Assembly: GCA_902796835.1 (NCBI GenBank)
Contig: CADBQP010000048.1
Coordinates: 44,892-108,891 of the forward strand
Length of the DNA stretch: 64,000 bases
Direction: 5' to 3'
Origin: an uncultured Bacteroidales bacterium
GTDB taxonomy: Bacteria > Bacteroidota > Bacteroidia > Bacteroidales > Bacteroidaceae
The translations under genes were made by a program, and so were the position numbers. The notes under the pieces were generated by a model, which ran no database searches, was not told the DNA's origin, and saw only the letters and a list, made by a program, of their open reading frames with translations. Of the stretch, positions 44,990 to 54,532 are shown piece after piece (within the stretch, counting starts at the first letter, position 1; each line of letters starts with the position of its first letter).

Positions 44990-47605
44990 TTATCTGCCTG
45001 CGCGGGCAATGAGTGAGCGTATTTTTTCGTTGAAGGGTGTGGCGCTCTGCAATTGCTCAATGTTGACGTGCATGCGGTAGCGCCAATAATGATTAGGATT
45101 TGCAGGAATATTGATTTGCTCGGATTCAATATCTGGCGAACGCAGGTCTGGGTCGATGGAAAACCAGTCTTGCAGTGCAAGCAGGCAGAGCATGGATGGC
45201 GACTCCAAATGCTGATTAACTACTTGTTCGCAAATTTCTGCAGTAGCCTCGTCGGGTGCATTTCCGCCTCCGTGGAGCACTTCGTGCCAAAAGGCATTTG
45301 TCTGTTCACGGTCTTCTTTCCACCATAATCGCAAGGGCGACATGTCGTGAGTAGAGATGGTTGCCACCGAAAGGTAGGGGTAGTGCTCTGTTTGTGCAAA
45401 GCGCCATCCGTATTCCTTGGGCATGCGTTGTATTTCGAGCGACAATAGGTGAAGATTGGCCAACACGCCCTTTACGCTGGCCGGAATCATTCCCAAATCT
45501 TCGGCACAAGGCAGCATGCTCCCTTCATAGTTATTGATGAGCGCGCCAAGTTTTTTGTAGGCCTCAGCAGCCCAAAATTCGTTGTGGCGGAAATAGAAAT
45601 ACTCGTTGTGCAGTCTGTCGAACACTTCGCGGTCATGAGCCGACAGTTGGGCATATCTTGCGGTGTCGTGCCCCGCTATGCGTGGATGAAAGCGTGAGCT
45701 GTCTTCAGAGTCGGCTATGAAAAGCACTTCGTCGCACACGTTCATCAGTCTGTCGATGAGCTCTGCGGGTGCGTGTGCCGCTATGGCCTGTTGGTCGGCA
45801 TATTGCGCAGAAAGCCTGTAGGCTTCGCCATGCCTTTCAAAGTAGGAAGAAAGTTCTTGGGCAGAGAATGTATTTTCAGCATCCGATACCGATAGTTGCG
45901 GCGTGGCTAATGAAGAGATGTCGGCTTTGAACCCTGCTGCTTGGATATCGGCTACTGAATAAGGAAGGGCAGGGCGGAAACGTCCCAATAAGCCGTGTCG
46001 TTGTGAAGAAGGTATTTCCCAAATGCGGAAAAAACCTAATACGTGGTCAATGCGGTATGCGTCGAAATAGTTTCCCATGTTTTGCATGCGTAGCCGCCAC
46101 CATGCGTAGCCGTTGCGCTCCATGGCCTCCCAATTGTAGGTGGGAAATCCCCAATTCTGCCCATATTTTGCAAAGGCATCGGGCGGAGCGCCAGCCTGGC
46201 CGTTGAAGTGGAAAAGTTCTGGCAAGGCCCAGGCATCGGCACTGCCGGCCGAAACGCCTATAGGGATATCGCCCTTGAGAATGACGCCGTGTTGGCGCGC
46301 CGTAGTTTGCACGCGTTTCAACTGGCAATGGCAAAGAAATTGCGCGAAGCGATAGAAATCAGCAGCTTTGCGCGTCTCTATAGACGAGCACAAAAGGTTG
46401 TTTACCTTTTCTTCGTCGTAATTTGCAAATTCGTCCCATTGCGAGGTGTCGGTGGTGTGATATTCATCGCGAAGCAGGCAAAAAGCGACATAGGGCTGCA
46501 GCCAATAATTGCTAATAGCCACAAAATCCCGAAACTCTTGGGAATTGCACACTGTTTCGCCAATCTCACGATATAATTCGTGCAGCACAGCCATTTTTTT
46601 TCTGACCACGGCGTCATAATCGAGCGCAGGCTCTGAGTTAATTGCCGAAAACTCGGCCTTATGTGCCTTATAGGATTTGCTGTCAGCCCATTCGCGCAGG
46701 TCAAGGTAGAGAGGGTGGAGCGCAAAAACCGATATGGCGCTATATGGATAGGAATCGTGCCACGTGAATGTGGATGTTGTGTCGTTTACTGGCAGGATTT
46801 GTAGCGCATGCATGCCACACGAGGCTGCCCATATCGCCATCTCTTCCAAATCGCCAAAATCCCCAATGCCCTGGCTGCCGGCCGAGCGGAGCGAAAACAC
46901 GGGAATGACCACTCCGGCCCCTCGCCAGCCCTTTAAGTCGAGGCGGGGATTTTGATGGCGCACCCATGTGCGGCCACCAGTGGCTATCAACTTTCGGTTA
47001 TCACCGTTTTCCCACAAATATTCGTTGTTAATTGTATGGCGCAGAACAAACTTGTATTCTGCTTCAGTCTGAAGGTCTTCATCAGTGAGCTCGAGCATCC
47101 ATTCATGTGCCCCGCAGCGTTTCAGGCCTGCGGCTTGCTTGGGGTTCCATTTGCCCAAGTGCGTACTGCTGCCGCATAGGGCCCATTCGTAATCTTTTGG
47201 AGGTTCCACGGCGCGCACACTTATATTGGACTTTGTCGCTGATGTGATTGATTGTCTGCTCTCTGCAAACACGCATTTGCTAAAAGCAGTAGTAAGCAGC
47301 GCTGGTTCAAATTGCGTGTCGAGCCAGGAATCTACAACGTGCAGCTCGTCTTCGTGATTTGGGGTGAGAGTGTGTTGTTTTTCGGCTTCTCTGCGCAAAA
47401 CGTCTCCTCGCTCGTTTTGCAGAATGTAGCGATAGTTGAGGGTAATGCCCACGCAATCATTGCTAAAGTCGACCCTTGTCTGCCAATGTTGGCCGTCTGA
47501 AGTGGTAAGTTCGGTTTCTGTTTTCTTGGCATGTGCATTCAGAAACTCTAGAACAAGTTTCTCGCCTGGCTGGGTGTGGTATATGATGTGAAAGTGTGTA
47601 GTCAT
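44990..47605 (-). CDS. malQ: 4-alpha-glucanotransferase (amylomaltase) with N-terminal starch-binding domains
   Basis: An 871-residue GH77 enzyme read from the ATG at 47605. The longer frame from 47707 would start inside the tRNA-Thr gene. Residues 1 to about 260 look like two CBM20-type starch-binding domains (FHIIYHTQPGEKLVLEF; WALCGSSTHLGKWNPKQA). The catalytic domain starts at GAGVVIPVFSLRSAGSQGIG. The nucleophile Asp is in YRIDHVLGFFRI near residue 518, the acid/base Glu in CAEDLGMIP near 700, and the stabilising Asp in STHDMSPLR near 753. It moves maltosyl units between glucans and, with the phosphorylase at 51815, breaks down glycogen or maltodextrins. Confidence 0.92.
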   Translation of the reverse strand: MTTHFHIIYHTQPGEKLVLEFLNAHAKKTETELTTSDGQHWQTRVDFSNDCVGITLNYRYILQNERGDVLRREAEKQHTLTPNHEDELHVVDSWLDTQFEPALLTTAFSKCVFAESRQSITSATKSNISVRAVEPPKDYEWALCGSSTHLGKWNPKQAAGLKRCGAHEWMLELTDEDLQTEAEYKFVLRHTINNEYLWENGDNRKLIATGGRTWVRHQNPRLDLKGWRGAGVVIPVFSLRSAGSQGIGDFGDLEEMAIWAASCGMHALQILPVNDTTSTFTWHDSYPYSAISVFALHPLYLDLREWADSKSYKAHKAEFSAINSEPALDYDAVVRKKMAVLHELYREIGETVCNSQEFRDFVAISNYWLQPYVAFCLLRDEYHTTDTSQWDEFANYDEEKVNNLLCSSIETRKAADFYRFAQFLCHCQLKRVQTTARQHGVILKGDIPIGVSAGSADAWALPELFHFNGQAGAPPDAFAKYGQNWGFPTYNWEAMERNGYAWWRLRMQNMGNYFDAYRIDHVLGFFRIWEIPSSQRHGLLGRFRPALPYSVADIQAAGFKADISSLATPQLSVSDAENTFSAQELSSYFERHGEAYRLSAQYADQQAIAAHAPAELIDRLMNVCDEVLFIADSEDSSRFHPRIAGHDTARYAQLSAHDREVFDRLHNEYFYFRHNEFWAAEAYKKLGALINNYEGSMLPCAEDLGMIPASVKGVLANLHLLSLEIQRMPKEYGWRFAQTEHYPYLSVATISTHDMSPLRLWWKEDREQTNAFWHEVLHGGGNAPDEATAEICEQVVNQHLESPSMLCLLALQDWFSIDPDLRSPDIESEQINIPANPNHYWRYRMHVNIEQLQSATPFNEKIRSLIARAGR

Positions 47606-47631
47606 TATTTTAGATGGTGCTTGAGATAAAA

Positions 47632-47664
47632 AAAAGAAAGGAGAGAGTTTTTGGTACTCTCTCC
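47632..47664 (-). terminator. Intrinsic terminator after tRNA-Thr
   Basis: GGAGAGAGT (47640-47648) pairs perfectly with ACTCTCTCC (47656-47664). On the minus strand TTTCTTTTTTTT follows. It ends the tRNA transcript before malQ. Confidence 0.85.
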
Positions 47665-47668
47665 GTTT

Positions 47669-47744
47669 TGGAGCCGAGACGGGGACTCGAACCCCGGACC
47701 TACTCATTACGAATGAGTCGCTCTACCAACTGAGCTATTTCGGC
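47669..47744 (-). tRNA. tRNA-Thr (anticodon CGT)
   Basis: The minus strand gives GCCGAAATAGCTCAGTTGGT, D-arm GCTC...GAGC, anticodon stem ACTCA/TGAGT around loop TTCGTAA (anticodon CGT, codon ACG) and a T-arm with GGTTCGAACCC. Its 3' end ...CTCGGCTCCA encodes the CCA tail. One acceptor pair is mismatched. A good promoter lies at 47774-47805. Confidence 0.94.
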
Positions 47745-47773
47745 AAACCTGCTTGGTTTTTCGTAAGCGAGTG

Positions 47774-47805
47774 CAAAGTTAATTGTTTCTTTTGTTTCGC
47801 GCAAA
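47774..47805 (-). promoter_or_regulatory. Bacteroidota-type promoter of tRNA-Thr
   Basis: On the minus strand TTTG (47802-47805), 20 bp, TAACTTTG (47774-47781), about 30 bp before the tRNA 5' end. Confidence 0.75.
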
Positions 47806-47821
47806 GCTTAGCAGAAAAAAT

Positions 47822-48397
47822 TTATCTTATATCTAAGATTTTATGTGTTTGCAGGGATAATTTCCACTGTGGGTGAGATAGGCAATATTCTATGGCTTTC
47901 TTGACAAGAAGTGCGTTTTGCTGGCTGTCTCCTACGTCGCAAGGCTGAAGATATCGGTGCTTGGCAGTGATGTCGTCATAGCTTTCGGGTTCATTGCCGT
48001 TGAAAATTACTTTAAGTTCGTCGCATTTTTTGACAACGACGTTTGCTTTTGCAATGAAAGCGTCTTTGGGCGATAGGGTGACCCAATCTATGCCTTGGGG
48101 CAGAGCTTTGGTGCCGTTGGTTTCGATGGCAATGAAACGTTCTGCCGCGTGAATTTTATTGCAGAGGCTTTCGGTAACGAAAAGTGCTGGTTCGCCTCCT
48201 GTAAGCACCACGTGTCGGGCAGGATATGCCTTGATGTGTGCCACGATGTCGTCTTCGCTCATTACTGTTCCCTCTTGGTGGGCTGTGTCGCAGAAGGGGC
48301 ATTGCAGGTTGCAGCCACTGAATCGTATGAAGACCGATGGCGTGCCAACGAAGTGGCCTTCGCCTTGAAGCGAGTAGAATATCTCGTTAATTCTCAC
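47822..48397 (-). CDS. queE: 7-carboxy-7-deazaguanine synthase
   Basis: A 191-residue radical SAM enzyme of queuosine synthesis that converts carboxytetrahydropterin to CDG. VRINEIFYSLQGEGHFVGTP is the standard QueE N-terminus. The start is a GTG at 48397, because the ATG at 48502 would overlap queD by about 90 bp and add 35 unrelated basic residues. The cluster motif is CNLQCPFC (CX3CX2C), followed by VLTGGEPALF. It starts 14 bp after the queD stop, so the two genes form an operon. Confidence 0.92.
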   Translation of the reverse strand: MRINEIFYSLQGEGHFVGTPSVFIRFSGCNLQCPFCDTAHQEGTVMSEDDIVAHIKAYPARHVVLTGGEPALFVTESLCNKIHAAERFIAIETNGTKALPQGIDWVTLSPKDAFIAKANVVVKKCDELKVIFNGNEPESYDDITAKHRYLQPCDVGDSQQNALLVKKAIEYCLSHPQWKLSLQTHKILDIR

Positions 48398-48411
48398 GTT
48401 TTTATGCAGTC

Positions 48412-48747
48412 TTATAGTCGTTCTTTTTCGTAGATGGCCAAATTTCCGTCGGATTCTTGAAAGGATATTTTGTAGCATGACGGTATTTGCTGGCACAACC
48501 ATTGGGCTACATTTTCGGCGGTGGTGGGAAAGTTGAAAATCTCGTTGAGATTGCGATGGTCGAGTTGCTTTACGATGCGCTTAATTTCGCTGAAGTCTAC
48601 CACCATGCCGTTTTCGTTGAGCTGCTCGGCTTTGCAGTAGACTTCAATGATGGCATTATGGCCATGGGGTCGGTTGCATTTGCTTTCGTAGGGCAGGTGC
48701 AGCTGATGGGCGTAGGATATTTCTATGCGCTTTCTGACGTAGTACAT
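48412..48747 (-). CDS. queD: 6-carboxy-5,6,7,8-tetrahydropterin synthase
   Basis: A 111-residue QueD/PTPS-family enzyme, the step before QueE in queuosine synthesis. Zinc ligands are the His in SYAHQL and the pair in RPHGHN. MVVDFSEIK and LDHRNLNE carry the conserved Asp and His, and PTTAENVAQWL is the substrate Glu region. The catalytic Cys is likely in SKCNRPHGH. YigZ lies 40 bp upstream, with the AT-rich junction motif between. Confidence 0.92.
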   Translation of the reverse strand: MYYVRKRIEISYAHQLHLPYESKCNRPHGHNAIIEVYCKAEQLNENGMVVDFSEIKRIVKQLDHRNLNEIFNFPTTAENVAQWLCQQIPSCYKISFQESDGNLAIYEKERL

Positions 48748-48760
48748 TTCTCTGTGTGTT

Positions 48761-48784
48761 ATAATATTAATATTGTGTATCTAG
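48761..48784. repeat. AT-rich palindromic junction motif, copy 4
   Basis: ATAATATTAATATTGTGTAT between yigZ and queD. Read toward queD it is CTAGATACACAATATTAATA, nearly the same as the copy at 1509. Confidence 0.6.
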
Positions 48785-48787
48785 TAT

Positions 48788-49399
48788 TCAGTGCGTTTCG
48801 TCTTCAATAATTTGTGCGGTATATAATTGCTCAATGGCGCGTCGCAGTTCGTTTGTCTGGCTCTTGCGGATGGAGTAGGTGAGTATGGTATGCGTGGCCT
48901 CGTAGTTGCGTTGTGTAATTTCTGCACCTGTTGGTTTTACGAGTCGCTGCAGCACGTCGACCTCTGCATAGGGGATGGCCACGCGTAGGCTTTCGGTGAC
49001 GATTTGCTCCACGATGTGGGCTGCCGATAGCGCTTCGAAAGCTGCCTGTTTGTAGGCCGTGGTGAGCCCTCCCGTCCCAAGTTTTACACCGCCAAAGTAT
49101 CTCACTACGACTACCAGTATTTGGCTGAGTGCCAGGCTTCTGATCTGTCCCAGAATGGGCTTTCCTGCTGTTCCCGAAGGTTCTCCGTCGTCGTTGGCCC
49201 GAGTTCGCTCACCCTCGGTGCCCAGGGCGTAGGCATAGCATACGTGTCGGGCGTCGTAGTATTGCTTTCTGAAATTCTGAATGTGTTCTTTAGCTTCCTC
49301 TTCATTGGCAATCGGCAAAGCAAAAGCCAGGAATTTACTGCGTTTCTCCGTGTAAATTCCTTCGCTTTGCTCGCTGATGGTTCTGAAAGAGTCGGCCAC
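48788..49399 (-). CDS. yigZ: YigZ/IMPACT family protein
   Basis: A 203-residue protein of the YigZ/IMPACT family. The signature DDGEPSGTAGKPILGQI is present, with SKFLAFALPIANEEEA before it and VVVRYFGGVKLGTGGL after it. A C-terminal ferredoxin-like domain (VAIPYAEVDVLQRLV) completes it. Eukaryotic IMPACT modulates translation control; the bacterial role is not settled. Its start directly abuts the MaoC stop (49399/49400). Confidence 0.88.
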   Translation of the reverse strand: MADSFRTISEQSEGIYTEKRSKFLAFALPIANEEEAKEHIQNFRKQYYDARHVCYAYALGTEGERTRANDDGEPSGTAGKPILGQIRSLALSQILVVVVRYFGGVKLGTGGLTTAYKQAAFEALSAAHIVEQIVTESLRVAIPYAEVDVLQRLVKPTGAEITQRNYEATHTILTYSIRKSQTNELRRAIEQLYTAQIIEDETH

Positions 49400-49867
49400 T
49401 TAGTTGAAGTAGTAGAGGAAGGTGCAGATGCCCTCGAGCGCGTGTTTGCGTTGGTCTTTGATTTCGATTCTGAAGGCGATTTCCACCTTGCAGATGCCGC
49501 GCAGGTTTGATATGTTGTGGAGTGTGGCTACGAGTCGTATGCTCTGACCGCTAAGCACGGCCTGGCCAAATTTCATCTTGTCCATGCCGTAGTTTACCAT
49601 CATCTTGAGGTTGTGAACCTCTATGATTTGTTCCCACAGATAGGGCAATAGCGAAAGGGTGAGGTAGCCGTGTGCTATTGTTTGCCCGAAGGGGCCTTCT
49701 TTGGCGCGTTCCGGGTCTACGTGTATCCATTGATGGTCGCTTGTGGCGTCGGCAAACATGTTGATGCGTGCCTGGTCGACCTCCAACCATTCAGAGGTGC
49801 CGATTTCCTGGCCAAGGTATTGCGCAAATTCCTCGTAGGAACTGATCGTAACTTTTGATTTTTCCAT
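49400..49867 (-). CDS. MaoC-like (R)-specific enoyl-CoA hydratase
   Basis: A 155-residue single hot-dog-fold protein. FADATSDHQWIHVDPERAKE holds the catalytic Asp and His of the MaoC/hydratase-2 motif, and TIAHGYLTLSLLP follows. It should add water to trans-2-enoyl-CoA or a similar thioester. The physiological substrate is unknown. It heads the run maoC-yigZ-queD-queE on the minus strand and is divergent from glgA, with a repeat array between. Confidence 0.85.
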   Translation of the reverse strand: MEKSKVTISSYEEFAQYLGQEIGTSEWLEVDQARINMFADATSDHQWIHVDPERAKEGPFGQTIAHGYLTLSLLPYLWEQIIEVHNLKMMVNYGMDKMKFGQAVLSGQSIRLVATLHNISNLRGICKVEIAFRIEIKDQRKHALEGICTFLYYFN

Positions 49868-49889
49868 TTTTTATTTGTTTGATATAACA

Positions 49890-49965
49890 TGAGTTGGCTC
49901 AACCCATCGGCGAGTTGGCTCAATTGTTTAAACTATCGGGCCGATGGTCGGGGTGAGCTGGCTGC
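49890..49965. repeat. 21-bp-period array (GAGTTGGCTCAAC and CTATCGGGCCGATGG units)
   Basis: Units read GAGTTGGCTCAACCCATCGG, GAGTTGGCTCAATTGTTTAA, CTATCGGGCCGATGGTCGGG and GTGAGCTGGCT. The first two begin 21 bp apart. The array joins the GTTGGCTCAAC core of the 5561, 33232 and 62296 copies to the ATCGGGCCGAT core of the 38831 and 44595 type, so the two types belong to one superfamily. It sits between the divergent maoC and glgA genes. Confidence 0.8.
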
Positions 49966-50077
49966 TTTTGTAAATTCTACTCGGCAAAATTACAAATAAA
50001 AATGATTTCTTCTTATAAATGAAGCATCTTAAAGTGTGTTTGTTTGAGTTTTAGAGCTTGTGATTTGCTTTTTTTTG

Positions 50078-50085
50078 TAACTTTG
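50078..50085 (+). promoter_or_regulatory. Putative -7 box TAACTTTG of glgA
   Basis: TAACTTTG 22 bp before the glgA ATG. The best -33 candidate (CTTG, 50057-50060) is 17 bp upstream. Confidence 0.6.
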
Positions 50086-50106
50086 CGCACGAAAATAAAA
50101 TAGAGA

Positions 50107-51777
50107 ATGCAAAATCATTATATAAGACCCGACTTTCTGTTTGAAACAAGTTGGGAAGTGTGCAATAAAGTGGGCGGCATCTACACCGTGCTCTCTTCTA
50201 TTGCGAAGACACTTACTCAGGAATTTTCGGACAACGTTTGTTTCATAGGTCCCGATGTGTTTCGTGACACAGAAAACCAGTATTTCGTAGAAGACAAGCA
50301 TCTTCTTCCTAAGTGGCGCAAGGCTGCCAAGGATGCGGGGCTTGATGTGCGCATGGGGCGTTGGCAGGTGCCAGGCTCTCCCGTGAGTGCGCTGATAGAC
50401 TTCAGGCCGTTTCTCTCACAGAAGAATGAAATTTATTCGCAAGCTTGGGAGTTGTTTGGCGTGGACAGTCTTCGTGCCTACGGCGACTACGATGAGGCCT
50501 CGATGTTCTCCTATGCGGCAGGCTTGTTTGTGCAGGCGGTTTGCGAAAAATGCCTGCCCAAGAAGGCAAAAGCCGTATATCAGGCTCATGAGTGGATGAG
50601 CGGATTGGGCATGTTGTTCCTCAAACACCGTTGCCCCAAACAAGTGGCCACCGTGTTTACGACCCATGCCACCAGCATGGGCCGCTCCATTACCAGCAAC
50701 GGAAAGAATCTCTATGAATTCTTCGAAGGATATAACGGCGACCAAATGGCCGGCGAGCTGAATATGGAAGCTAAACACAGCATTGAGAAAGTGTCGGCAC
50801 ATAGGGCCGATTGCTTTACCACGGTGAGCACCTTTACCGACCGCGAGTGCCGACAACTGCTCGAAAAACCAGCCGACGTAGTGTTGCCCAACGGTTTTGA
50901 GCGCGGCTTCGTGCCCAATGGCGCCATATATAATAACAAGCGTAAACGCGCTCGCAAGCTTATTTTCTATGTAGCCCAAAAGCTGATGGGCACACCCTTC
51001 GCCGAGAAAGCGCTCATTGTGTCTACGAGCGGTCGTAACGACTTCCGCTGTAAGGGATTCGACGTATTCATGGAGAGCATGGCTCAATTGAACGAACGAT
51101 TGCGCCAGCAGGGCAGGCCCGAAGGTAGTGTGTTGGCACTTATTGAGGTTCCCTGTTGGACTAAGCAGCCCCGACAAGATTTGTTAGACCGCTTCCATAG
51201 CACAGAAAACCACATAACTCCATTGCCCGAGCCCTATATCACGCACGAACTCCATAACTTTGACGATGAGCGCATTGTTCAGACAATTAAGCGCGTGGGC
51301 ATGGTCAACGAAGCCGGTAACCCCGTGAAGCTGATGCTCATCCCGAGCTATCTCGAGGGCAACGATGGTGTGTTCGACCTTTCTTATTACGACATGCTCG
51401 TGGCCAATGATTTGTGCATTTACCCCTCATACTATGAGCCTTGGGGCTACACTCCGCTCGAAAGTTGTGCGTTCCATATTCCGTGCATAACCACCGACTT
51501 GTCGGGCTTTGGGCAGTGGGTAGATGCAACGCTGGGCCGTTCGGCTACCATCTTCGACGGAGTGTCGGTGCTTCACCGCGACGACAACAACTTTTTCGAT
51601 GTGGCCAGTGCCATAGCCAGCGATGTAGAAGCCTGCATGAACATGAACGCCAAGCAGGTGGCCGAGATTTCGGCCAAGGCCAGCGAAATGGCACACCGCG
51701 CCGAGTGGAAAAACTTTGCCCCCAATTATTTCAAGGCTTTCGAATTTGCCATGCGTAAGGCCAACCTGATTAAATAG
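50107..51777 (+). CDS. glgA: Glycogen synthase, GT3-like type
   Basis: A 556-residue glycosyltransferase. [20 protein letters not shown] at the N-terminus and [17 protein letters not shown] resemble the GT3 (animal/fungal-type) glycogen synthases found in Bacteroidota, rather than the GT5 enzyme of E. coli. The donor-site region [15 protein letters not shown] carries the E-x7-E motif. It extends alpha-1,4-glucan chains from a nucleotide glucose; whether the donor is UDP- or ADP-glucose cannot be read. glgP follows 37 bp later, so making and breaking enzymes share an operon. Confidence 0.88.
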   Translation: MQNHYIRPDFLFETSWEVCNKVGGIYTVLSSIAKTLTQEFSDNVCFIGPDVFRDTENQYFVEDKHLLPKWRKAAKDAGLDVRMGRWQVPGSPVSALIDFRPFLSQKNEIYSQAWELFGVDSLRAYGDYDEASMFSYAAGLFVQAVCEKCLPKKAKAVYQAHEWMSGLGMLFLKHRCPKQVATVFTTHATSMGRSITSNGKNLYEFFEGYNGDQMAGELNMEAKHSIEKVSAHRADCFTTVSTFTDRECRQLLEKPADVVLPNGFERGFVPNGAIYNNKRKRARKLIFYVAQKLMGTPFAEKALIVSTSGRNDFRCKGFDVFMESMAQLNERLRQQGRPEGSVLALIEVPCWTKQPRQDLLDRFHSTENHITPLPEPYITHELHNFDDERIVQTIKRVGMVNEAGNPVKLMLIPSYLEGNDGVFDLSYYDMLVANDLCIYPSYYEPWGYTPLESCAFHIPCITTDLSGFGQWVDATLGRSATIFDGVSVLHRDDNNFFDVASAIASDVEACMNMNAKQVAEISAKASEMAHRAEWKNFAPNYFKAFEFAMRKANLIK

Positions 51778-51794
51778 ACCGTTTAAGAACAAAA

Positions 51795-51817
51795 CATATA
51801 CAATAAATATTATTATG
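51795..51817. repeat. AT-rich palindromic junction motif, copy 5
   Basis: CATATACAATAAATATTATT between glgA and glgP, reaching the glgP ATG. It is a looser match to the ATACAC-nATAT-nAATATTAT pattern. Confidence 0.4.
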
Positions 51818-54376
51818 AACGTTAAAGTAAGTCATTCTAACACTCCAACGTGGGAAACTGTCTCGGTAAGTTCGCATATTCCCGCTGAGTTGAAAAAACT
51901 TGATGAGATGGCCCACAATCTATGGTGGACGTGGAATCAAGAAGGAAAAGATCTTTTTAGCAGTATCGACAAGGAACTTTATAGCAAAGTAGGTCGCAAT
52001 CCGGTAGAGTTGCTCCGCAGCCTCGACTATGAACATCTGAAAACGCTTTCGAAGGACCCCGAACTCATTAAGCGCATGAATAAGTGCTATGAGCACTTCC
52101 GTGCCTACATGGACGTAAAGCCCGACAGCGAGCGTCCCAGCGTGGCCTATTTCTGCATGGAATATGGATTGAACCACATTCTGAAAATCTATAGCGGAGG
52201 TCTCGGCGTTTTGGCCGGCGACTATATGAAAGAAGCGAGCGACTCAAATGTAGACATGTGTGGCGTAGGCTTCCTCTATCGTTATGGCTACTTCACCCAG
52301 ACTCTCTCCATGGACGGTCAGCAAATAGCCAACTACGAGGCTCAGGACTTTGACCGCCTGCCCCTGGAGCGCGAGCTCGACGAGCATGGCAATCAGGTTG
52401 TGGTGTCTGTGCCCTTCCCTGGCCGTGATGTTCACGCTCAGGTGTGGCGCGTTAACGTGGGTCGTGTGAAACTCTACCTGCTCGATACCGACAATCAGCT
52501 TAATTCGGAGTCCGACCGTGCAATCACCCATTCGCTCTATGGCGGCGACTGGGAAAACCGCCTGAAGCAGGAATATCTGCTTGGCATTGGCGGTGTGCTC
52601 ATGCTCAAGAAACTCGGCATTAAGAAGGATATATACCACTGCAATGAGGGACATGCCGCTCTTTGCAACGTGCAGCGCCTTGTAGACTACGTGGAGACAG
52701 GCCTTTCGTTCAACGAAGCCCTGGAGCTCGTGCGTTCCTCTTCGCTCTATACCGTGCATACTCCCGTGCCCGCCGGACACGACTATTTCGACGAGAACCT
52801 CTTTGGTCGCTACATGGGCGGTTTCCCCGATCGCCTCGGCATCAGCTGGGACGACTTCATGGGCCTGGGCCGCACCAACCCCGACGACAGAGGCGAAAAA
52901 TTCTGCATGTCAACCTTCTGCTGCAAGACGTGCCAGGAAGTCAACGGTGTGAGCTACCTCCATCAGAACGTGAGCCGCGAAATGTTCAGCGGCATTTGGC
53001 CGGGCTATTTCCCCAGCGAGAGCCACGTAGGTTATGTCACCAATGGTGTGCACTTCCCCTCATGGTGCGCCAAGGAGTGGAAAGAAGTTTACGACAAGTA
53101 TTTTGACAAGAACTTCATTAACGACCAAAGCAACGAGAAAATTTGGGAAGCCATCTACAATGTGCCCGACGAAGTTATCTGGAACACCCGCATGCGACTG
53201 AAGGAAAAACTCGTGAAGTACATTCGTGGCCGTTTCCGCGAGTCGTGGCTCAAAAACCAGGGCGACCCCAGCCGCGTCGTTTCGCTGCTCGAAAAGATCA
53301 ACCCCAACGCGCTCATTATTGGCTTTGCCCGTCGTTTTGCCACCTATAAGCGTGCACACTTGCTCTTCTCCGACCTCGACCGTTTGGCCAAGATCGTTAA
53401 CAATCCCGACTACCCCGTGCAGTTCATTTTCGCCGGAAAGGCACACCCCGCCGACGGTGCTGGCCAAGGCCTTATCAAGCGCATCTACGAAATATCGCAG
53501 CGACCCGAGTTCATCGGAAAGATTCTTTTCCTCGAGAACTACGACGTGCAACTGGCCCGTCGTCTGGTGAGCGGTGTGGATATATGGATGAATACCCCCA
53601 CACGTCCGCTCGAAGCCAGCGGTACGAGTGGAGAAAAGGCACTCATGAACGGAGTGGTGAACCTCTCCGTGCTCGACGGATGGTGGTATGAAGGCTACCG
53701 CGAAGGTGCCGGATGGGCGCTGACCGACAAGCGTACCTACCAGAACCAGGAGTATCAAGACCGTCTTGACGCTTCGACCATCTATTCCATGCTTGAGCAT
53801 GAAATCATACCTCTTTACTATGCTCGCAACAAGCATGGTTACAGCGAGAACTGGATTCGCACTGTGAAGAATAGCATTGCACAGATTGCTCCCCACTACA
53901 CGATGAAGCGCCAGCTCGACGACTATTATGAGCGTTTCTATAAGCCCGAAGCAGCTCGATTCAAGATGCTCTCAGCCAACGATAACAAGGAGGCCAAGGA
54001 ACTTGCAGCTTGGAAGGAACATGTGGCTGAGCGTTGGGACTCCATTCGTGTGGTTCACTCTGAGCGTAGCCAAAACCTCTTAGAGAGTGGACTCGTGAGC
54101 GGAAGTGAATATACAGTTACTCACGTGATTGACGAGGCTGGCCTCGACGATGCAGTGGGCATTGACTTGGTGACTCTGCGCAATGTTGACGGACAAGACA
54201 AGATCTATCGCGTTTATCCCATGAACCTCGTGAAGCGCGAAGGCTCGCTCTATACCTTCTCGTTGACCGACGTGGCCGACCTGGCAGGCACGTTCAAGGT
54301 GGCCTACCGCATGTATCCTAAACACAAGGACATGCCCCACCGCCAAGATTTCTGCTACGTGCGTTGGTTCAACTAA
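51815..54376 (+). CDS. glgP: Alpha-glucan (glycogen) phosphorylase, GT35
   Basis: An 853-residue phosphorylase of the short type found in many bacteria. The N-terminal DUF3417-like lead ([19 protein letters not shown]) is characteristic. [20 protein letters not shown] and [12 protein letters not shown] follow. The PLP lysine is in [17 protein letters not shown] near residue 608. It releases glucose-1-phosphate from glycogen or maltodextrin ends. The final 120 residues ([20 protein letters not shown]) resemble a small added beta domain. It pairs with glgA and functionally with malQ. Confidence 0.92.
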   Translation: MNVKVSHSNTPTWETVSVSSHIPAELKKLDEMAHNLWWTWNQEGKDLFSSIDKELYSKVGRNPVELLRSLDYEHLKTLSKDPELIKRMNKCYEHFRAYMDVKPDSERPSVAYFCMEYGLNHILKIYSGGLGVLAGDYMKEASDSNVDMCGVGFLYRYGYFTQTLSMDGQQIANYEAQDFDRLPLERELDEHGNQVVVSVPFPGRDVHAQVWRVNVGRVKLYLLDTDNQLNSESDRAITHSLYGGDWENRLKQEYLLGIGGVLMLKKLGIKKDIYHCNEGHAALCNVQRLVDYVETGLSFNEALELVRSSSLYTVHTPVPAGHDYFDENLFGRYMGGFPDRLGISWDDFMGLGRTNPDDRGEKFCMSTFCCKTCQEVNGVSYLHQNVSREMFSGIWPGYFPSESHVGYVTNGVHFPSWCAKEWKEVYDKYFDKNFINDQSNEKIWEAIYNVPDEVIWNTRMRLKEKLVKYIRGRFRESWLKNQGDPSRVVSLLEKINPNALIIGFARRFATYKRAHLLFSDLDRLAKIVNNPDYPVQFIFAGKAHPADGAGQGLIKRIYEISQRPEFIGKILFLENYDVQLARRLVSGVDIWMNTPTRPLEASGTSGEKALMNGVVNLSVLDGWWYEGYREGAGWALTDKRTYQNQEYQDRLDASTIYSMLEHEIIPLYYARNKHGYSENWIRTVKNSIAQIAPHYTMKRQLDDYYERFYKPEAARFKMLSANDNKEAKELAAWKEHVAERWDSIRVVHSERSQNLLESGLVSGSEYTVTHVIDEAGLDDAVGIDLVTLRNVDGQDKIYRVYPMNLVKREGSLYTFSLTDVADLAGTFKVAYRMYPKHKDMPHRQDFCYVRWFN

Positions 54377-54420
54377 CATTGCTCGCTGTTTATCGCTACT
54401 TCGCGAAAACGCAAACTACT

Positions 54421-54485
54421 AAAGTCGGGGAATCAGATGGTGCGCGCTATGAAGGGCGCAGGTCGGTTCCCCGACTTTCATTTTC
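54421..54485 (+). terminator. Intrinsic terminator after glgP
   Basis: AAAGTCGGGGAA (54421-54432) pairs perfectly with TTCCCCGACTTT (54467-54478), then CATTTTC. Confidence 0.75.
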
Positions 54486-54532
54486 TAAAGCCTTTAATTT
54501 TTTCTATTCATCTTTTTCAGTCAGAGAGTGTT

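Noticed and set aside
47605-47707. malQ start at 47707
   Set aside because: It lies inside the tRNA-Thr gene and the frame crosses the tRNA terminator; the ATG at 47605 begins with the starch-binding domain.
48397-48502. ATG start of queE at 48502
   Set aside because: It would overlap queD by about 90 bp and add residues not found in QueE; the GTG at 48397 gives the family's normal N-terminus.
48412-48787. preQ1 riboswitch upstream of the que genes
   Set aside because: The yigZ-queD gap is only 40 bp and contains the AT-rich junction motif, with no room or pattern for the preQ1 aptamer.
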